From Cololabis saira (taxonomy: Eukaryota > Chordata > Actinopteri > Beloniformes > Belonidae), in NCBI RefSeq assembly GCF_033807715.1, contig NC_084592.1, positions 23,321,501-23,385,500 on the forward strand: 64,000 bases of DNA. Direction: 5' to 3'. Shown here piece by piece: positions 13,141 to 28,816 of the stretch. How positions within the stretch are numbered: position 1 is the stretch's first letter; each line of letters begins with the position of its first letter. The position numbers were made by a program, and so were the translations under genes. The notes under the pieces were generated by a model. It saw nothing but the letters and a program-made list of their open reading frames with translations, ran no database searches and was not told the DNA's origin.

Positions 13141-14599
13141 GCCGTTTTTTTTTTGTTGTTTTTTTTTTTTTCTCCTCTCTGTGAACAGACAGCCTGACAT
13201 GCCGGAGTGATGTGTTTTATTCTCACTTTTTGTATGTGTGTGTTATTCCTCTATTCCCGCTCACAGCTAATAATGGTGGCAAACATATGAAAGGATGATA
13301 ATAGGCTGACAACTTGGGCATGAAAGAGTCGCTCCACCTTCAAACGTGCTTTTCATGCAGTTCTGCATGTGGGTGTATGTTTGAGGGCTGAATTCTCTTG
13401 ACTCCCTCCTTCTCTGTCTCCTCTTTTAGTAATCCCCTCTCTAAAATATTCATGCCTAATCTGCATGTACAATGTAATTACATATGGCTTTGAATGATAT
13501 CGGATATGGACGGCGGAACACACGCTCCATATACGATCTTGATGTGCTGATTTGTGCCTGAATGAGCGTGAGACATATTTTCAGTGTTCTTCTGTGGATT
13601 AAAACTAAATAAAAGGGAAATATTTCTTCTTAAATCATCAATAAGTGTACGAGTACCAAGAGTGCTGAGTCTTTTCAAGTCAAAAACCCACAATATAATA
13701 TTTGTTTGATTTCCATCAAAGATTTGTTTCGGGGATTTTGCTTGTTTTCTGTTCTGTACGTTGATGCCTTGCATGCTGATATAAAAGCTGCAGCTGAATG
13801 AAATGTGCGACCAGAAGTACCCCTCGTGTCTTTCTGAATTTGCCCGCACGACCCAAACCCCTCTGCAATCTTCTGGGTGCTGCCGGGGCCCCCGACTAAT
13901 GGAGCGGTGTGCCCCGCATGCTATTCTTGCAGGTCGATTTTTCACATGTGCTGGAGGGAGGTTGGGGGACGGGTGGGATGTCCTTTTAAATGAAGCACTT
14001 GGCGTTTGTGACCTGTAATAAATGAGTCTGCAGTCAGTCAGAGCAGCTGTGAGGAGGCATGTGGGAGCGGGAGAGAGAAAGAGGGGGAGATATACGGACC
14101 TGACTGGGAAACATTTTATCTATGCGAGAATGAAAAATGACTGCACCAAACATGCTATCGCCCATTTGAAAAATAATAATAGAAATCCAGTGAAATTTCA
14201 GCAGTTTACCTCACAGAAAAGAAAAGGCAAGCAAAAGATTATACCAGAGATAATCTGACTATAAGGCCACCAATGGTCACAGCAATCACTACTATACATA
14301 TACTGGATGCAATATATATATTATAACCCTTTTCAGATATGAGATATGTTGCATCAGTGGTTTCAGGAGTCTGTTTCAGACAATGGTCACTTTTACATTA
14401 ATGTTCCTCACGTTTCATTTAAACATGAAGTGATGCACGCAATAACTGCAGTTCACGTGACACTGAACATTACTCTCATGTACTTCTTTTAACAACTGTG
14501 ATATCCCACATCATGGCTTTCTAGGAATTTATATGAGGGTTTTAGTGACTAACCTTGCTCGATGTACCGTTAATGCCCATCAGTGCCAGTGCAGTTAAG
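13141..14599. other. Intron 1, no gene seen
   Basis: Contains T-rich tracts near 13145-13175. A 155-residue reverse frame (13478-13945) is the longest non-repeat open frame in the window, but it has no recognisable domain, signal or splice context. Confidence 0.4.
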
Positions 14600-14649
14600 C
14601 TAAAACATGCAGGACTACGGCCCTAGAGGACAGGAGTCAGAGACCCCTG
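14600..14649. mobile_element. Fragment of a palindromic hAT-type MITE
   Basis: TAAAACATGCAGGAC, then CGGCCCTAGAGGAC, then AGACCCCTG follows the 3' half of the elements at 16812-17018 and 59102-59311. Only about 50 bp remain, with no matching left end. Confidence 0.55.
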
Positions 14650-16317
14650 AGCTATAGGATTAAGGCTACTTTGAAAGGAACATTGTATTTTTTTTAACCT
14701 TTTAACAATATTTATCAAATGCAAGCGGGGTAAAACCATACAGCAATAAGATTCACCGTTTTTTCTGCTTGTGTGGGTTTTTTCTCTGTACTTTGGCATC
14801 ATCCAGCGGTCCAGAAACATGCAGGTTAGGCAGATTTGTGTGCACGTCTGGTCCATTGACAGCAGGAGCAACTATAACCAATACCCACCCTCCCAAATAG
14901 TACACTACAAAGGTCATCACAAATTTAACAATCATTGAAATCATCAATAAAAGCAGCGGACAACATTTACATACTTCAGCTCTAAGTTTTCAGGTTCTGA
15001 AAAGTAGAAGACCTTGGAGGAAATGCAGCTTCTCGCCAGCTGCATCCATGTGGCTGTCACTCGTGTGAGGCAGCAGTCACCTTGCAGCTGGGCAGAAATA
15101 GCACAGCTCTTTTTCCTCGATGTGAAGGTACATAAAGCACAAGATGAGAGGAGCAGGAAAGGCAATTGACCTTGGCTGCTTTTTTTGGGTGGGGGGAGCT
15201 GGCTGTATAGCCATCCGGATGCTGTTGTTCTGCAGCAGAAAAAGGAGAACAATTGACGGTGAGATGCTGAGCTATTGGTTTTACTTTAGACATCATAACA
15301 TAAGAGAAGCTACAATTGAATCAAAATTGTCGCATTTGAAGCCTAATGAAGTCATACTATCTGGGAAATTTTTCGTGGCGCTGTTGCTTCAAAAGTTATT
15401 TTGAGTGTAATCTTTTTTCCTGTTTCCTTTTTATGATTTGTTTTTTTTTTTTACAGCAAATCCAAACATAAAGTATTAAACAACTGTAACAACAGTCTGT
15501 ATATTATCTGTGTAATGTTTCACTAAAAGGACGTGCGTGATGATGGGTGTGTTAATCAAATTAGAGAAGAGCTGATTTAGTACAATGCAGGTTCAAAGTG
15601 AACCGTGCCATTTTTCCTCACTGTGCTTCAGTGTTTACATGAGACAGGGGTGCTTTATCTCCGCCAGTCACCAGAGCATGTGTAAACACATGGGGCGGGG
15701 GGAAGAGGGGCTGAAAAGAGCATATCATGCTGTTTTCAGCCCCTCTGCTTTTGTTCCAAAACCTCTCTCCCACAGAGAGACATTATCCCCCCGGTGGCAA
15801 GGTGAATGGGGTGCTGATGTAAGGTTATTTGTAGCAGCCGGGGAAAAATGGATGGAGGGACCAAAAGAGCAAAATTCCCCTAATTTTAGCAGGAGAGGAG
15901 CAGCCAGTCACCCAGCTACATGGGGGGAGAAGTGTCATCTGAGGATGGGACACATGGGCGAGTGTCTCGGGAGTCTTGCTTAAAGCAGTCGCTATCAGAG
16001 GGGCTGGACGGACAATAAATCAGAGACAGCCCGGGGGGGAAGCTTGGGCTCTGACAGGGACGCTTCATTCTGCAGGACACACACCTACTGAAGGGCTCCC
16101 AGCTTTACGCCTCTTTCTTTTCACCTGTGTTTGTCTATATCTTATTTCCTCCTTTTGCTTTCTCGTCTTCATTCCTGCAACTTCCTCTTTGCTCTACTCA
16201 CTTTTCTTTGCAACCATCCTCAAAAAACAGCTGCCAACTCTGTTTAAATGCGACTTTTGCATTTTTTTTTCTCATTATTCCCTTAAATTCATTATTCATA
16301 CCTGCTCCTTCCTATTC
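14650..16317. other. Intron 1, no gene seen
   Basis: AT-rich to about 15580, then higher in GC to 16100. Plus-strand frames 15585-15983 (132 residues) and 15976-16401 (141 residues) are open, but they carry no domain and their composition follows local GC and pyrimidine tracts. Confidence 0.4.
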
Positions 16318-16472
16318 AGGGTTGCGGGGGTCTGCAGCTTTCCCCGCTGTTTTCAGGGTCACCCTGGACGGATCACCAGTCCACGGCGCGGCCACACTTA
16401 GATAAACAAACCACCCTCACGCTCAATCCTGCAGTCGATTTCATCAATAAGCCTTACGTTGCATGTTTTTGG
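16318..16472 (-). repeat. Old teleost interspersed repeat (same family as 5030-5175)
   Basis: Reads like the reverse complement of the common fish family: GGGTTGCGGGG, then CAGGGTCACCCTGGACGG, CACCAGTCCA, CGGCCACACTTAGA and TTGCATGTTTTTGGAGG in the expected order. It is degraded and lacks the GGAT tail in this copy. Confidence 0.6.
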
Positions 16473-16811
16473 AGGAATGAAAGAAGGAAGTAGAAATATG
16501 ATGGCTTGATTAAAAGAAAAAAACATCCAATAAACACTTACTGGTATGTTCTTTCTTTTCATTGATAAACGGTGTCCTCTCAGTCCATGCTGTAGCACCC
16601 TCCCATGAAGCTCCCGTGTACCTCCCCTTCTAAAGATCCTGCTCCCTGAGCACACTGTAACCACTCTCCTTCTCCAACTGGAGAAAAACCCCATTGATGT
16701 CACACTAGATATCAGGTTATGTAAGATCATAAAGAAAGACAGAGAAAAGGGAAAAGAACTTCAAGGTAGGGCAAAAGATTCTACTTGATTTAGTCAATAG
16801 CTCTTTAGAGG
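16473..16811. other. Intron 1, no gene seen
   Basis: No recognised repeat or domain. The reverse frame 16398-16730 covers the neighbouring repeat and is fortuitous. Confidence 0.45.
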
Positions 16812-17018
16812 AAGGGGTGGTTAGTCCTGGTCCTTGAGGGCCGGTGTCCTGCATGTTTTAGATGTTTCATTGCCTTAACACACCTGATTCTAATTAATTG
16901 TCATCATTAGCAGTCATCAAGGTCTGACAAAGTCACTTGTATCACGGTGCAATGAAGCAGGGAAACATCTAAAAGATGCACGACATTGGCCCTCGAGGAC
17001 CAGGATTGACCACCCCTG
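16812..17018. mobile_element. Palindromic hAT-type MITE, about 207 bp
   Basis: The ends are imperfect inverted repeats: AGGGGTGG...GGTCCTTGAGGGCC on the left and GGCCCTCGAGGACC...CCACCCCTG on the right. The interior also mirrors itself, with CATGTTTTAGATGTTTC against GGGAAACATCTAAAAGATG. It matches 59102-59311 closely. It has no coding capacity, and the duplication is no longer clear at this copy. Confidence 0.75.
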
Positions 17019-17190
17019 CCTCAGATAAAGATTGCCTCCCAGTCAGAAGGTCCTCACTTCAATTCCTGCTGTGTTAGGTTGTCCCTTGAGTTGCGGCAGG
17101 AAGGGCATCCGGTGTAAAACATATGGCAGATCTGCACGTAACCTCTGCTGTGGTGACCCCTCCAAGCGAGGGACATAGCCGAAACATGAC
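17019..17190 (+). repeat. 3' tail of a SINE or non-LTR retrotransposon
   Basis: GCGGCAGGAAGGGCATCCGG followed by TGTAAAAC and CTGTGGTGACCCCT, then AGCCGAAA, is a typical 3' region of a widespread fish retroelement group. The piece just before it, with CACTTCAATTCC near 17057, resembles a decayed pol III box B and would fit a tRNA-derived SINE head. Family is by pattern only. Confidence 0.5.
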
Positions 17191-19253
17191 TACTTTTTAC
17201 TTGTCAACATCTCCTCACCATCCACTAGTTGTCCATCTCATGAGTAACATGATAGCATCCACAAATCCCTCCTGTAAAGGAGAGATCCGTGCTCTCTGTG
17301 CTGACCTCCTGCAGCATACAGACGATCTAAAAGAAATGCTGAGTCATTTTCCACTACGCATCTGATGCACACTGATATAACTGTGGCAAAACTCAACCAC
17401 AAGTCGAACAGCAAAGCTTCTGCCTGATTGCTGTGCTTTGAGTTTTGTTGATCACGTGGAGCGACTGGTTGTTTAGACCATTAGAAAAGGACTTAAGCAT
17501 CATTCGTACAAAATGTAGAGCCCTTGTTTGTCACCTCGTAGCCCCTTGTTTGTTCAAAGACTCGTTGAAAGATACGAGAGTCAAGGAAGACGAGAACACG
17601 CACATAACCTTTGTGTTTTTGTTATCAAAATGAAATCCCAAGGGTGGCATGAGATTTTTCTTTTCACTGTGGGCACCTGTTTTTTTTTTGTATTTAAAAA
17701 AAAGAAGCATTTCAGGGTTCCCCAAGCGTTGGTGTCAAATGAATTAAAACCGGAGACACAACTGCTCAAGACTTCCGTACTTTTAGTTTCATATGTTGTT
17801 AAGGTTTACTTTGAGGTATTAACATACCATCTTAGTTTTTTGTGCTTGTTTATCAAGCTGAGGCTGCTGAAGTTACTTGATGGTCTCATGAGACCTGGCA
17901 GCACTGCCTCAAACACGTGTTTAATCTCATGAATTTCTTGATTAGAAAATGCTTGTGTGACCTGACAGATGAGTCTCCAAGCTCTGTAAAAGTTGGAAGT
18001 TCTTAAGGTTGGAGATGCAGTAAGGCGGTGCCGTTTGGCAGAATAGGAAAATAATCGTAGAGGGAGGACTACTGGCTACAGTTTACCTTACCCATTCCTG
18101 CCTTCATTACTGCTCTCATCCCTTCTTCCCTGCCAACCGCTCTGTCTCTCCACGGCTGGTGCTGGGTGATTGATGAGGTGGCGTTTGACGTGGCACGGCT
18201 CACCCGAGAGCGTTTGCAAGGACACTGGTGAGACCGAGCCAGACGCTGTGGAGATTCACTCAGATAAAGTTAAAGACAAAGAAAAAGCAATATATTCAAG
18301 ACCGTTGGCTGATGTATCTCTAAAGTTAGTTGGGTGACTAAGCATTTTTATGTAGCTGTTTTACTATGAACTTTATAGAAAAAAAAATGTTCTAGAGTTT
18401 TCAACCTATATATCTTCATGACTGCACTATTGAGTCTAATTCTTGTATTCTAAAATGTCTCAAGCAGAACCATCCTGCGACCCTTAATAGGAAAAAAAAT
18501 GTATCTCCTTTACAGTACATCCTGGATATGTGTGCTTCAGTTCAGGCTGGATGCTGCTTCTCCTCCAGGGGGGTCCTGGTTCTCCTAGTAAGCAAACACC
18601 CAATTGACATGGAGCTGGCAAAAGGGGAACAAGGCCCACAGTGTCTCCCTGCTCCAACTGCTTTGTCCTGGAAGAGGCTCTGGTCGCGGCCCCCGGCTCC
18701 CAGCCCCACGTGACATGCCTGGAGATGAGGGGGAGCACTTTACAAATCATGTCTCTTCTGACATAATTCACCTACATTTGGTCCGAGGGAAGATATTGAC
18801 CGTCTAGAGGTCTTTTACTGTCCAGACTTTTAAAACATTTTGATAAAGAATCTTACAGCAACGTATCCAGCCGATTGGCTTAATAACAAGTCAAAAGGGT
18901 CCAGTACCACCAGATGTGTTGATTTGCTCAAATGTGAATTACTAAAATTGGTTTGCATCACTGATGAACTTCGATTTTTTTTCAGCCATCTGGTAGAAAT
19001 ATTAATCAAATCAAAGTCTGCTCTTCAGGCCCCAGAAGATATATTAATTGTACAAGGGGTTGGGGTTGGGGTTGCATAAGTTTGTTATTTTCTAATCACA
19101 CTGTTAATCAAATGTGTTCATATTCAAGTAACAGTTTGAAGGAAAAAGGGACGTGATGGTCGGGTGGTGCATTATAGTCGTACTATGTTGATGCACACTT
19201 TTATAAGTTTTAATGTCTAATTTTTGGAAATGTTTGGGGTTGTGACGCTGCAG
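17191..19253. other. Intron 1, no gene seen
   Basis: Plus frame 17528-17932 (134 residues) spans a T/A-rich run and has no domain. The segment 18500-18760 is locally GC-richer with open frames on both strands, again without family resemblance. Confidence 0.4.
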
Positions 19254-20200
19254 AGTCGGCGGCAGAACAGATCTAATTGGGGGGCACATAATAACCAACG
19301 GGGGGGCACAAACTGCCGTTCAAGAACGCAATATGATGTAAATGCTTAATATGAGTTTGCCATCAACGATGACAGCAAACCAGTTTCAATTACACAACAT
19401 ACGGCAAAATCTCTTTTTAATACACACACACACAAGTGTATTGTGCACCCAAACTGCAAAAAAACAAAAAACAACGACGTACAGGCCACGTCTCTCCCTC
19501 CCTCGCCCTTTCCATCTCTCTCTCATACAACGCATACACATAAAAATGTGAACGGTGAATCTCCAAATTTAATTTGACGAAATTAGACAGACCCAAACAT
19601 TCCACATTTGCGTAATAATAAATGCCAAGGCCGGCGCCATGAAGTCAATTAAATGCATGTCTCACCTTTAGAAGAGTTGCACATCTTAATTTTCCTATTT
19701 CACCATATAGATCACACTTTGGGAAGCCTTCTTTATATTTTAGCGTTATTTCCGCGTAGATAAGAGTGAGTTTGATGCTCCTTAACAAGTTTTGTCCGCG
19801 GATCAACATCAACCCAGCGAGCCCTTGCTTCCGGTGGCTGATTTATGGTTCTGCGTCACACCAACGCAGAAACGACGGCGTAGGGTACGCGGCGACGCAC
19901 ACCGCACCGCGACCCTACGCCGTCGGCTACGCCATCGATTTAATGCGGAACCATAATTCAGGCGAAGCTGCAGTCTGTCTGCGCTGATATGGGTCGGAGC
20001 GGATTTGGTCATGATGTTTAAACGAAGGATGATTTCACGTTCAATAAGATAAGTAATCAATAAAATACAAAGTTTGACACAAAGGCTTGGCCTGCTTGTG
20101 GGCGAGTGGAGGGGGGCACAATAACTCATTTGGGGGGGCATGGCCCGCGGATGACCCCCCCATGACGCCGACGCCACCAGAAAACGTATGGGGACCACTG
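19254..20200. mobile_element. Degraded DNA-transposon-like region with G-rich ends
   Basis: Near the left, GGGGGGCACATAATAACC and GGGGGGGCACAA; near the right, GGGGGGCACAATAACTC and GGGGGGGCATGG, then GTATGGGGACCACTG. The terminal GGGGACCACTG has the look of a hAT-type end, but a matching CAGTGGTCCCC left end is not found, so the element is truncated or mis-bounded. A separate palindromic MITE lies inside (19843-19956). No intact transposase frame. Confidence 0.35.
19843..19956. mobile_element. Palindromic MITE with TTATGGTTC ends, 114 bp
   Basis: The ends are TTATGGTTCTGC and GCGGAACCATAA, inverted repeats with one mismatch. The interior continues the palindrome, with GACGGCGTAGGGT against ACCCTACGCCGTC. 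It is strongly CpG-rich against an AT-rich background. The style fits PIF/Harbinger-type MITEs of fish, but the target duplication is ambiguous, so the superfamily is inference. Confidence 0.7.
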
Positions 20201-21445
<1,245 letters not shown>

Positions 21446-24400
21446 GATATGCAGTTTTATTTTATATGGTATTTCAAACATGCAACCCAAATAAACTTTG
21501 CACTTTTCTTTCTTTTTCGCCTCCCTTCCCCCACATACTTCATTTGTGATGCTGCTTCTCAATAAAGGCCACTAAAGTTACAAAATATAAATAAATGAAT
21601 ACAAATAAATAAATGAATAAATAGTACATTGTTATAAAAACGTCAGTAAGGGAGGAAATTTTGCTTTCATCAAGATAAATACAATGTGATCAAACCTTTA
21701 AGTTTAAGTGAGACCAACTTAAACATTTATCAGGTATGAATTAAAAAAACTAAACTTAAAGGAACCTTATAACGTATGACATCAGCCGTATAATGAATTA
21801 ATAAAAGGTTAACCGTGCCATGTCACTGGAAACAGTGCTCACATGATTAATTTACACCACTACGGAAAACAGTTGCTATTTTTGCAGTCAGCACCCACGA
21901 AGAACTACAACAATGGATTTTTGACTGATTTGAAAATTGCGACGTGACTTGCGCCAGTAATTAGCAATACCTAAGTAATAAAAGCATCCAAAAGAATGAA
22001 TAGAAACAGCTGTGAACAGCTGTAATTAGCCTCAACATATTTAAAATGAGTACCTTCCTCTTCTCTACTGAAGAAGTATTTGGCTCCACCACCCCCTCCA
22101 CTACTCTGCAATGTCAGTGCATCAGCTCTGAGCCTCATAATTATTGTAATTGCAGACTTTAAACAAAAGCAATCACAGACCTCTTGTTGTAAGGTGAAGG
22201 TGATGTATTAAAATTGCTCATCTGAAGAATTTCATAACTTGGCAGAATCAAGATCCTATAAGAGAAAAACATAAGTGCAGAAAGTACTTGTGAATTTGAA
22301 AATAAATTATATATTTTTTCAAATAAGTATGTGTAATAGATCATAAAGGAACTTCCACAGGGTTAAAACAAATGAATGAGTGTATTTTGTTATTAATCCT
22401 TTGTCATTCTAAACTTCTGTAGATTTATTTTTAAAACTATGATTCAAATTCAGGCAGCAAATTCATAAATACAAAGCTGGCAAAAGTTGGCATTACGAGT
22501 GTTTGGGGCGTTGCAGCTTGCTGGCCGCCACGCTGCAGTGACAGCCAGTCTGTCTCGGAGGATTGAGTGACGGAGAAGGGCAGTGGAGCTGGCAGTGCAC
22601 TAATGGATGTGATGCTAATGACCTCTGAGCCAATAAACAAGCGCTCCTTCCACGCTCCCTCACCTGTTTAACAGCCTTGTAGGTATTATGAGGTGAATTC
22701 AGCCTTGCTCCCAGAAACTAGTGGCAATGGGTGGAAGGTATTACAATGTTAGTCACATATGCTTTTAATGTGAAAATCACTGAAGTGCTTTATACCCTTC
22801 ACTGTTACTTTGTATTGCTCATATGCAAACCATAATAGCAGATGTGCAATATGTCTTTAAAAAAAAAGAAGAAAAAGCCCTGCACATGTATCGGAGTGCA
22901 ATCCCAAGTAAAAATCAGTTGTATCCAAATTTCCAGATCAAGGAAGTTTTAAATAGTATAGCTCTACTTCTATAAGGGGACTATCAAATCTAAGGAAATA
23001 ACATAAAAGTGACTCTCCCCGTCTCTCCCTGATGCTTATGGATCCTTTCTTGCTCTTTTCTTACCCTGTTTCTCTTTAACAACCTGTGATGTTTCACACT
23101 TTTGTCCCCTCTTTCCTACCCCGGAGAAATGTCACTTGGGCGAGCACCGTCCGTCAAACTGGCATCTCTGACAGAGTGCTCGGCTAAAAGGCCATGCTTC
23201 GATTGGCATGGGATCCCCTAGCTGAGCTGTGTCAGGCGGCTGCCTTCTCTCCTTCCCTTTCTTCTTCGCGTTATTATCATCTTCAGAGTTGTACAGATAT
23301 TGACTTCCTTTAACACCCCAGCACAGATGCGTCGCTTGAAAGTCTGTGAAGCTGTTACAATTTTTTTTAATACATAATAACGATTACAGTCAATATCAGA
23401 TAAAGACATAGATAAACATAGACAAAGCATTAAGAAAAATTACAAAATATTATACTAAGTTATGGGTTTATTGAGGAAAAGATCCCAATTTGACTCTCCA
23501 GAAGTAGCAACACCGCCAGTAGCTCAGCCATGATAATAATATTACCAGTATTTTCGTAGAACCTGTATCACGATGTGTAAATGTCCAAACTCCACAGACA
23601 AGCCACAGAAATGAAAGCAAAGCTTGGTGCAGGTAGGAATAGTTTGCCTTTTAACATGATGAATCTGGCAATCCATCAAGGGTATTCTTATGACTATGGG
23701 TCTCAACACAATGACAGTTTTTATTGTCAACCATTTTTATCAGTGGTTCTCGTCACACAACCAGCAACCAGGAAACCTTTGCCAGCCTACCAAAACATTT
23801 GCTCATGGCTTTTGCATAGGCTTATGGAAGTATTTTTTGTAAATTCAATTATACGGAATGCTGTAAAAGGGTTCATGTTGTTGTAAAATATTTTTTTTAT
23901 CCAAACTAACAAAGAAATCCATCGTCTGCCAGACTCAAGGCATGGCTGCGCTATAGCCTTTCTTAGAATAAAGAAATTAAAAAATAAGTTTTAATCATAA
24001 GAAATTAAACCAAACCTTGAAAATGACACCTAAAAGCAGAATATTTACGTTTGGACTTTGTCACTTCTTCATTATTGCCTGATAGCATTAATACAAAGGC
24101 TTCTTTTGCCTTCTTACTTTTAAGGTACAGCATCTTTCCATTTTTACATCGTATCATAATTTAGAAAAAAAGTCAGTTATTTGAGAGTGATACATTATAT
24201 TTCCAAGTGAAAAACATCAGAGGCTTTCCAGGGATTGGATGTCCCAATGTGATCAAAACAAACAAACAAACAAATAGATAGAGTATATTCAGTTTTAGTA
24301 GTTTCTGTGAATGAACAAACAAACAAATGAACGTTTATGACAGCACAGTTCGGGAAAAAAAATGAACAAGTGGGAATTGTTTTGAAAGGGTTGCCAGCCT

Positions 24401-24460
24401 TCTCCATGGCAGCCCTTTGAAAGCAAATGTTGCAGCATTGCATTGGGTTGTAAAGTTGGA
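21446..24460. other. Intron 1, no gene seen
   Basis: About 3 kb of AT-rich DNA with short (AAAT)n and (AAAC)n tracts (21585-21620, 24260-24275). The short frames, including the reverse frame running through the Tc1-like relic at 24195-24593, have no independent support. Confidence 0.45.
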
Positions 24461-24825
24461 TCTTAACAACCCACAAGACGTCTGGAACAGTGCTGTTTAG
24501 ATCTGGAAGACCAAAGTGGAGTGAATATGCCAGCCTTGGACATAATAAACTGTGGCACGTGGCAAAAATCAAATACAGCATACCAACCATCAAGGGTGGT
24601 GGTGGAAGGGTGATGCAGTCAATATAACGACCATGAACTCTTCTCTGTGAATTATCCTAAAGCCAAGTATGAGGCCATCCGTCCATCATCTTGGCCATAA
24701 TGGGAATCATGCATCAAAATAACAAACCTACTATATCAGCAAATCTAACACAAAATTATTTTAAAATGGCAGCTGAGTCAGTGTCCACACCTCAACTCAA
24801 CCAAAATGCTGAAATGCTCTGCATA
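24461..24825 (+). pseudogene. Tc1-like transposase relic (C-terminal half)
   Basis: The DNA follows the fish Tc1-like transposase in order: CCACAAGACGTCTGGAAC, then GACCAAAGTGGAG, GTGGCAAAAATCAAATACAG, GGTGGTGGTGGAAGGGTGAT, CGACCATGAACTCTTCTCTG, GTATGAGGCCATCCGTCC and ATGCTGAAATGCTCTG. In the aligned frame the region before TKVE has a stop, and the usual W-T-D-E reads stop-I-W-K, so a catalytic aspartate of the DDE/D triad is lost. Frameshifts prevent any long plus-strand frame. The family's role is cut-and-paste transposition at TA sites. No terminal repeats were found around it. A second relic of the same subfamily is at 62905. Confidence 0.75.
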
Positions 24826-27655
<2,830 letters not shown>

Positions 27656-27984
27656 GAAACATTAAAAAATAAAACTAATATATGAAAATAGGACAAAAAA
27701 AATAGAACACTGCTTATAAGTTAAGTTCTCCAGTAAATAAAATATTCACAGATTAAACAAAATATAAAACATGTTTAAAACTTGTATTCACCTGGTGGAC
27801 CGAAACGTTGTTTGTTTGCTTTATTAAAGTCTTTTGCAAGTGACTTGACAGTGTGCGGGAGAACCCTTTTTTCCTTTGTTCACTCCTACCTACTCCAACG
27901 CACCTGTTTTTCAAGTTTTTTTAGGTGTGCATCAGCCTCCAGATCTTTACAAACTTGTATGGTGGTCACAGATCCAGTAGCATT

Positions 27985-28245
27985 AGTTATTGCTTTACTG
28001 GCAAAAGCCTGTTTAAATACCAAAGGTAGCTGCTTTTTTCTTTCCTTGCAGCAGCGATATTCACATTAACTTTCACGTGGTGCCGCTTCAAATGCTGTTG
28101 AACAGTGTCGGCAAACTATTCTCGTCCTATATACTTGTCTTTGTCCGTTGTTGTTTTTCACCGGGAAACCGAATTGTTCCCAAACAGGAGCCCTTAAAGA
28201 CAAAGAAGGGTCTTCAAGCTCCAGCTTCTTGTTTGCATCACCCAT
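27985..28245 (-). pseudogene. BED-type zinc finger of a ZBED-like hAT transposase, frameshifted
   Basis: From the ATG at 28245, the reverse frame contains VWEQFGFPVKNN and then VCRHCST, the aromatic/Cys-x2-Cys half of a BED finger, before stopping after about 62 residues. A shift of frame reveals QQHLKRHHVK, the His half of the finger, and later LLP and SKAITNAT-like motifs expected after the finger. The finger is therefore split by a small deletion/frameshift. In the family this domain binds the transposon ends; the catalytic core is absent here. Confidence 0.65.
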
Positions 28246-28307
28246 GACATCTGTTAGCTGAAAATGCGAGTCCGGTGCTGACTACAAACTTCCAGTCCGC
28301 CACTTAA

Positions 28308-28646
28308 AGGAGCTTGAGGCCGGATTGTGGCAAGATTTATGAAAAAAATCCGTATACATTTTAAGTTTTCTAGTAATAATGTCAGATGAAGCGTTCCAAA
28401 CCAAAAAGAATGAGCCCTCTAGTGTATCTCTCCTTTGCCTTGAACAGGCTGTGTGCTGCAAAATGTGCTGCAATTCGGTCCCGAATTTCCGCGCTGGGCT
28501 GCGGATGTGACGTCACATGACGCTGCATGTGCGTTCTCCCCGTTCTCCCGTGCCGGCTTCACTGTTGGCTGCAGTACCCCCAACGACCATCGTGGTGAAG
28601 GGTGGCGCTAGAGAGTCTCATTTCTTAAAAGGAGTCTCAAGCTCCT
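28308..28646. mobile_element. TTAA-flanked MITE, 339 bp, nested in the hAT relic
   Basis: AGGAGCTTGAG at the left end and CTCAAGCTCCT at the right end are perfect 11-bp inverted repeats. Each is flanked by TTAA (28304-28307 and 28647-28650), the target duplication used by piggyBac-type transposases. No coding capacity. Removing it rejoins the hAT leader. Confidence 0.75.
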
Positions 28647-28816
28647 TTAAGATGTCCGTGTGGTAAGTCGGATTTGAAGTATGCTCTACGCACGAAACAA
28701 GCCTGTTAACTAGCTACTGTTAGAAACATTTTCCGGATCCGTACACATCTGCGCCGTACCGACAGCCCTGTACAGAAACGGTCCGGTACGAATGTTTGTA
28801 CCATTACACCCCTAAT

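Larger units (their letters stand above)
27945..28816 (-). mobile_element. hAT element relic (BED zinc-finger transposase type), interrupted
   Basis: On the reverse strand an end reading TAGGGGTGTAATGG precedes TACCGGACCGTTTC, a typical fish hAT terminus. A leader follows and then a transposase N-terminus starting at 28245. The other terminus is not recognised; sequence toward 27780 is unidentified. The leader is split by a 339-bp TTAA-flanked insertion (28308-28646). This is a dead, truncated copy. Confidence 0.6.

Noticed and set aside
13478..13945. 155-residue reverse-strand open frame
   Set aside because: No domain, no signal, no splice sites and no codon pattern distinguishable from surrounding intron; open by chance.
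15585..16401. Two plus-strand frames of 132 and 141 residues
   Set aside because: They follow local GC and pyrimidine tracts, the second runs into an interspersed repeat, and neither shows a domain.
17019..17070. Possible tRNA gene (box B-like CACTTCAATTCC)
   Set aside because: No box A at the right spacing and no cloverleaf; better explained as the decayed head of a tRNA-derived SINE followed by a retroelement tail.
24195..24593. 132-residue reverse frame
   Set aside because: Runs antisense through the Tc1-like transposase relic and has no independent similarity.
27782..28069. 95-residue plus frame next to the TA tract
   Set aside because: Largely antisense to the hAT relic; no domain of its own.
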